Origin: JACCUZ01 sp038246575
Lineage (GTDB): Bacteria; Actinomycetota; Actinomycetes; JACCUZ01
Length of the DNA stretch: 11,259 nucleotides
Direction: 5' to 3'
Assembly (NCBI GenBank): GCA_038246575.1
Contig: JBBRVU010000139.1
Location: 1-11,259, forward strand
Under the pieces are notes generated by a model. The model saw only the letters and a list, made by a program, of their open reading frames with translations, made no database searches and had not been told where the DNA came from. The stretch's first letter is position 1, and the number at the start of each line of letters is the position of its first letter. Both the position numbers and the translations under genes were made by a program. Positions 11,015 through 11,259 of the stretch are shown one piece after another.

Positions 11015-11259
11015 ATGGAGTACATCCTCAACGGTGTCCAGCGGTCCTTGGACGCTCAAACGGTGCGGACACGCGTGCTGGCCGTTCCTCCGGACGAGGT
11101 CCGGACGCACTGGATGGAGATCGACGGACGACGGTGGCCCGTCAAGCAGGCTTTCCGTGTGGCGACGGGCGTATTTGATGAACCCTTCATCAGTCACTTC
11201 GCGATCGGCATCTTCCGCCGCTTGGGCTTCGCGACTAGTCCTCTTCCCAAGGAGTCGAC
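11015..11259 (+). CDS. Small hypothetical protein, 3' end outside the window
   Basis: 81 codons are visible from the ATG at 11015, and the frame is still open at the window edge. No strong ribosome site is seen. Residues 33-71 carry the pattern HWMEIDGRRWPVKQAF, ATG, FISHFA and FRRLGF. I recall this from small unnamed bacterial proteins and protein tails with the outline (Y/W)PVKQ...ATG...F.(T/S)H.A...LRRLGF, often near nuclease or other accessory genes. It looks like a compact helical domain, possibly nucleic-acid binding, but this is a guess. A copy of the dispersed hairpin element lies just upstream. Confidence 0.65.
   Translation, partial: MEYILNGVQRSLDAQTVRTRVLAVPPDEVRTHWMEIDGRRWPVKQAFRVATGVFDEPFISHFAIGIFRRLGFATSPLPKES

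Noticed and set aside
10790..11197. 135-codon - strand frame over the right-edge gene
   Set aside because: It overlaps the + strand gene that carries a recognisable VKQ...RRLGF block, and crosses the hairpin repeat.
1..11259. tRNA, rRNA or CRISPR array
   Set aside because: No tRNA T-arm with matching acceptor stem, no rRNA-like conserved stretch, and no regularly spaced direct repeats were seen on either strand. The dispersed motif copies are kilobases apart and so are not a CRISPR.

Overview
The window is GC-rich DNA with high third-position GC in the convincing genes and good GGAGG-type ribosome sites. It also carries an IS21-family remnant and several protein types I associate with actinobacteria. 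I therefore read it as an accessory region of an actinomycete chromosome or large plasmid. This is inference; no rRNA, tRNA or taxonomic marker gene is present. I found no CRISPR array, integrase or complete transposase.

Layout. Positions 1-170 hold the 3' end of a decayed IS21-type istB and a duplicated 13-bp motif typical of IS21 ends. At 298-795 (+) is a small single-pass membrane protein with a coiled coil and a beta-rich tail. At 1108-1368 (-) is an 86-residue ORF that could be an alpha-beta-barrel protein. After a 0.6-kb gene-poor stretch come the two large genes, both on the minus strand. The one at 1980-4508 encodes an 842-residue protein with a helical, partly membrane-active-looking N-terminal half. 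The one at 5335-7323 encodes a 662-residue protein with an Ig-like start, a beta-rich middle and a C-terminal beta-propeller-like repeat region. At 7554-8051 (-) is a two-TM pentapeptide-repeat protein. Diverging from it is a + strand run: a small zinc ribbon (8130-8342), a four-TM protein (8350-9381) and a 150-residue conserved-looking protein (9481-9933). At 10229-10741 (-) is a multi-pass membrane protein with a stop codon just upstream of its GTG. At the right edge (11015, +) a small-domain gene runs off the window.

How it fits together. The genes look unrelated in function and change strand often, and they are set apart by long spacers. Six of the boundary regions carry copies of a short, same-orientation hairpin-associated motif close to GCGTCATAsCGCCGC (1445, 1523, 5066, 7496, 10025, 10956). 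There may be a decayed seventh at 1022. One to four genes sit between copies. That layout recalls a cassette array or a region that grew by repeated insertion at one kind of site, but the copies do not fit canonical integron attC boxes. The most function-laden part is the pair of large, signal-less minus-strand genes. I suggest, as a hypothesis only, that they encode a helical membrane-active (toxin-like) protein and a propeller (lectin-like) recognition protein.
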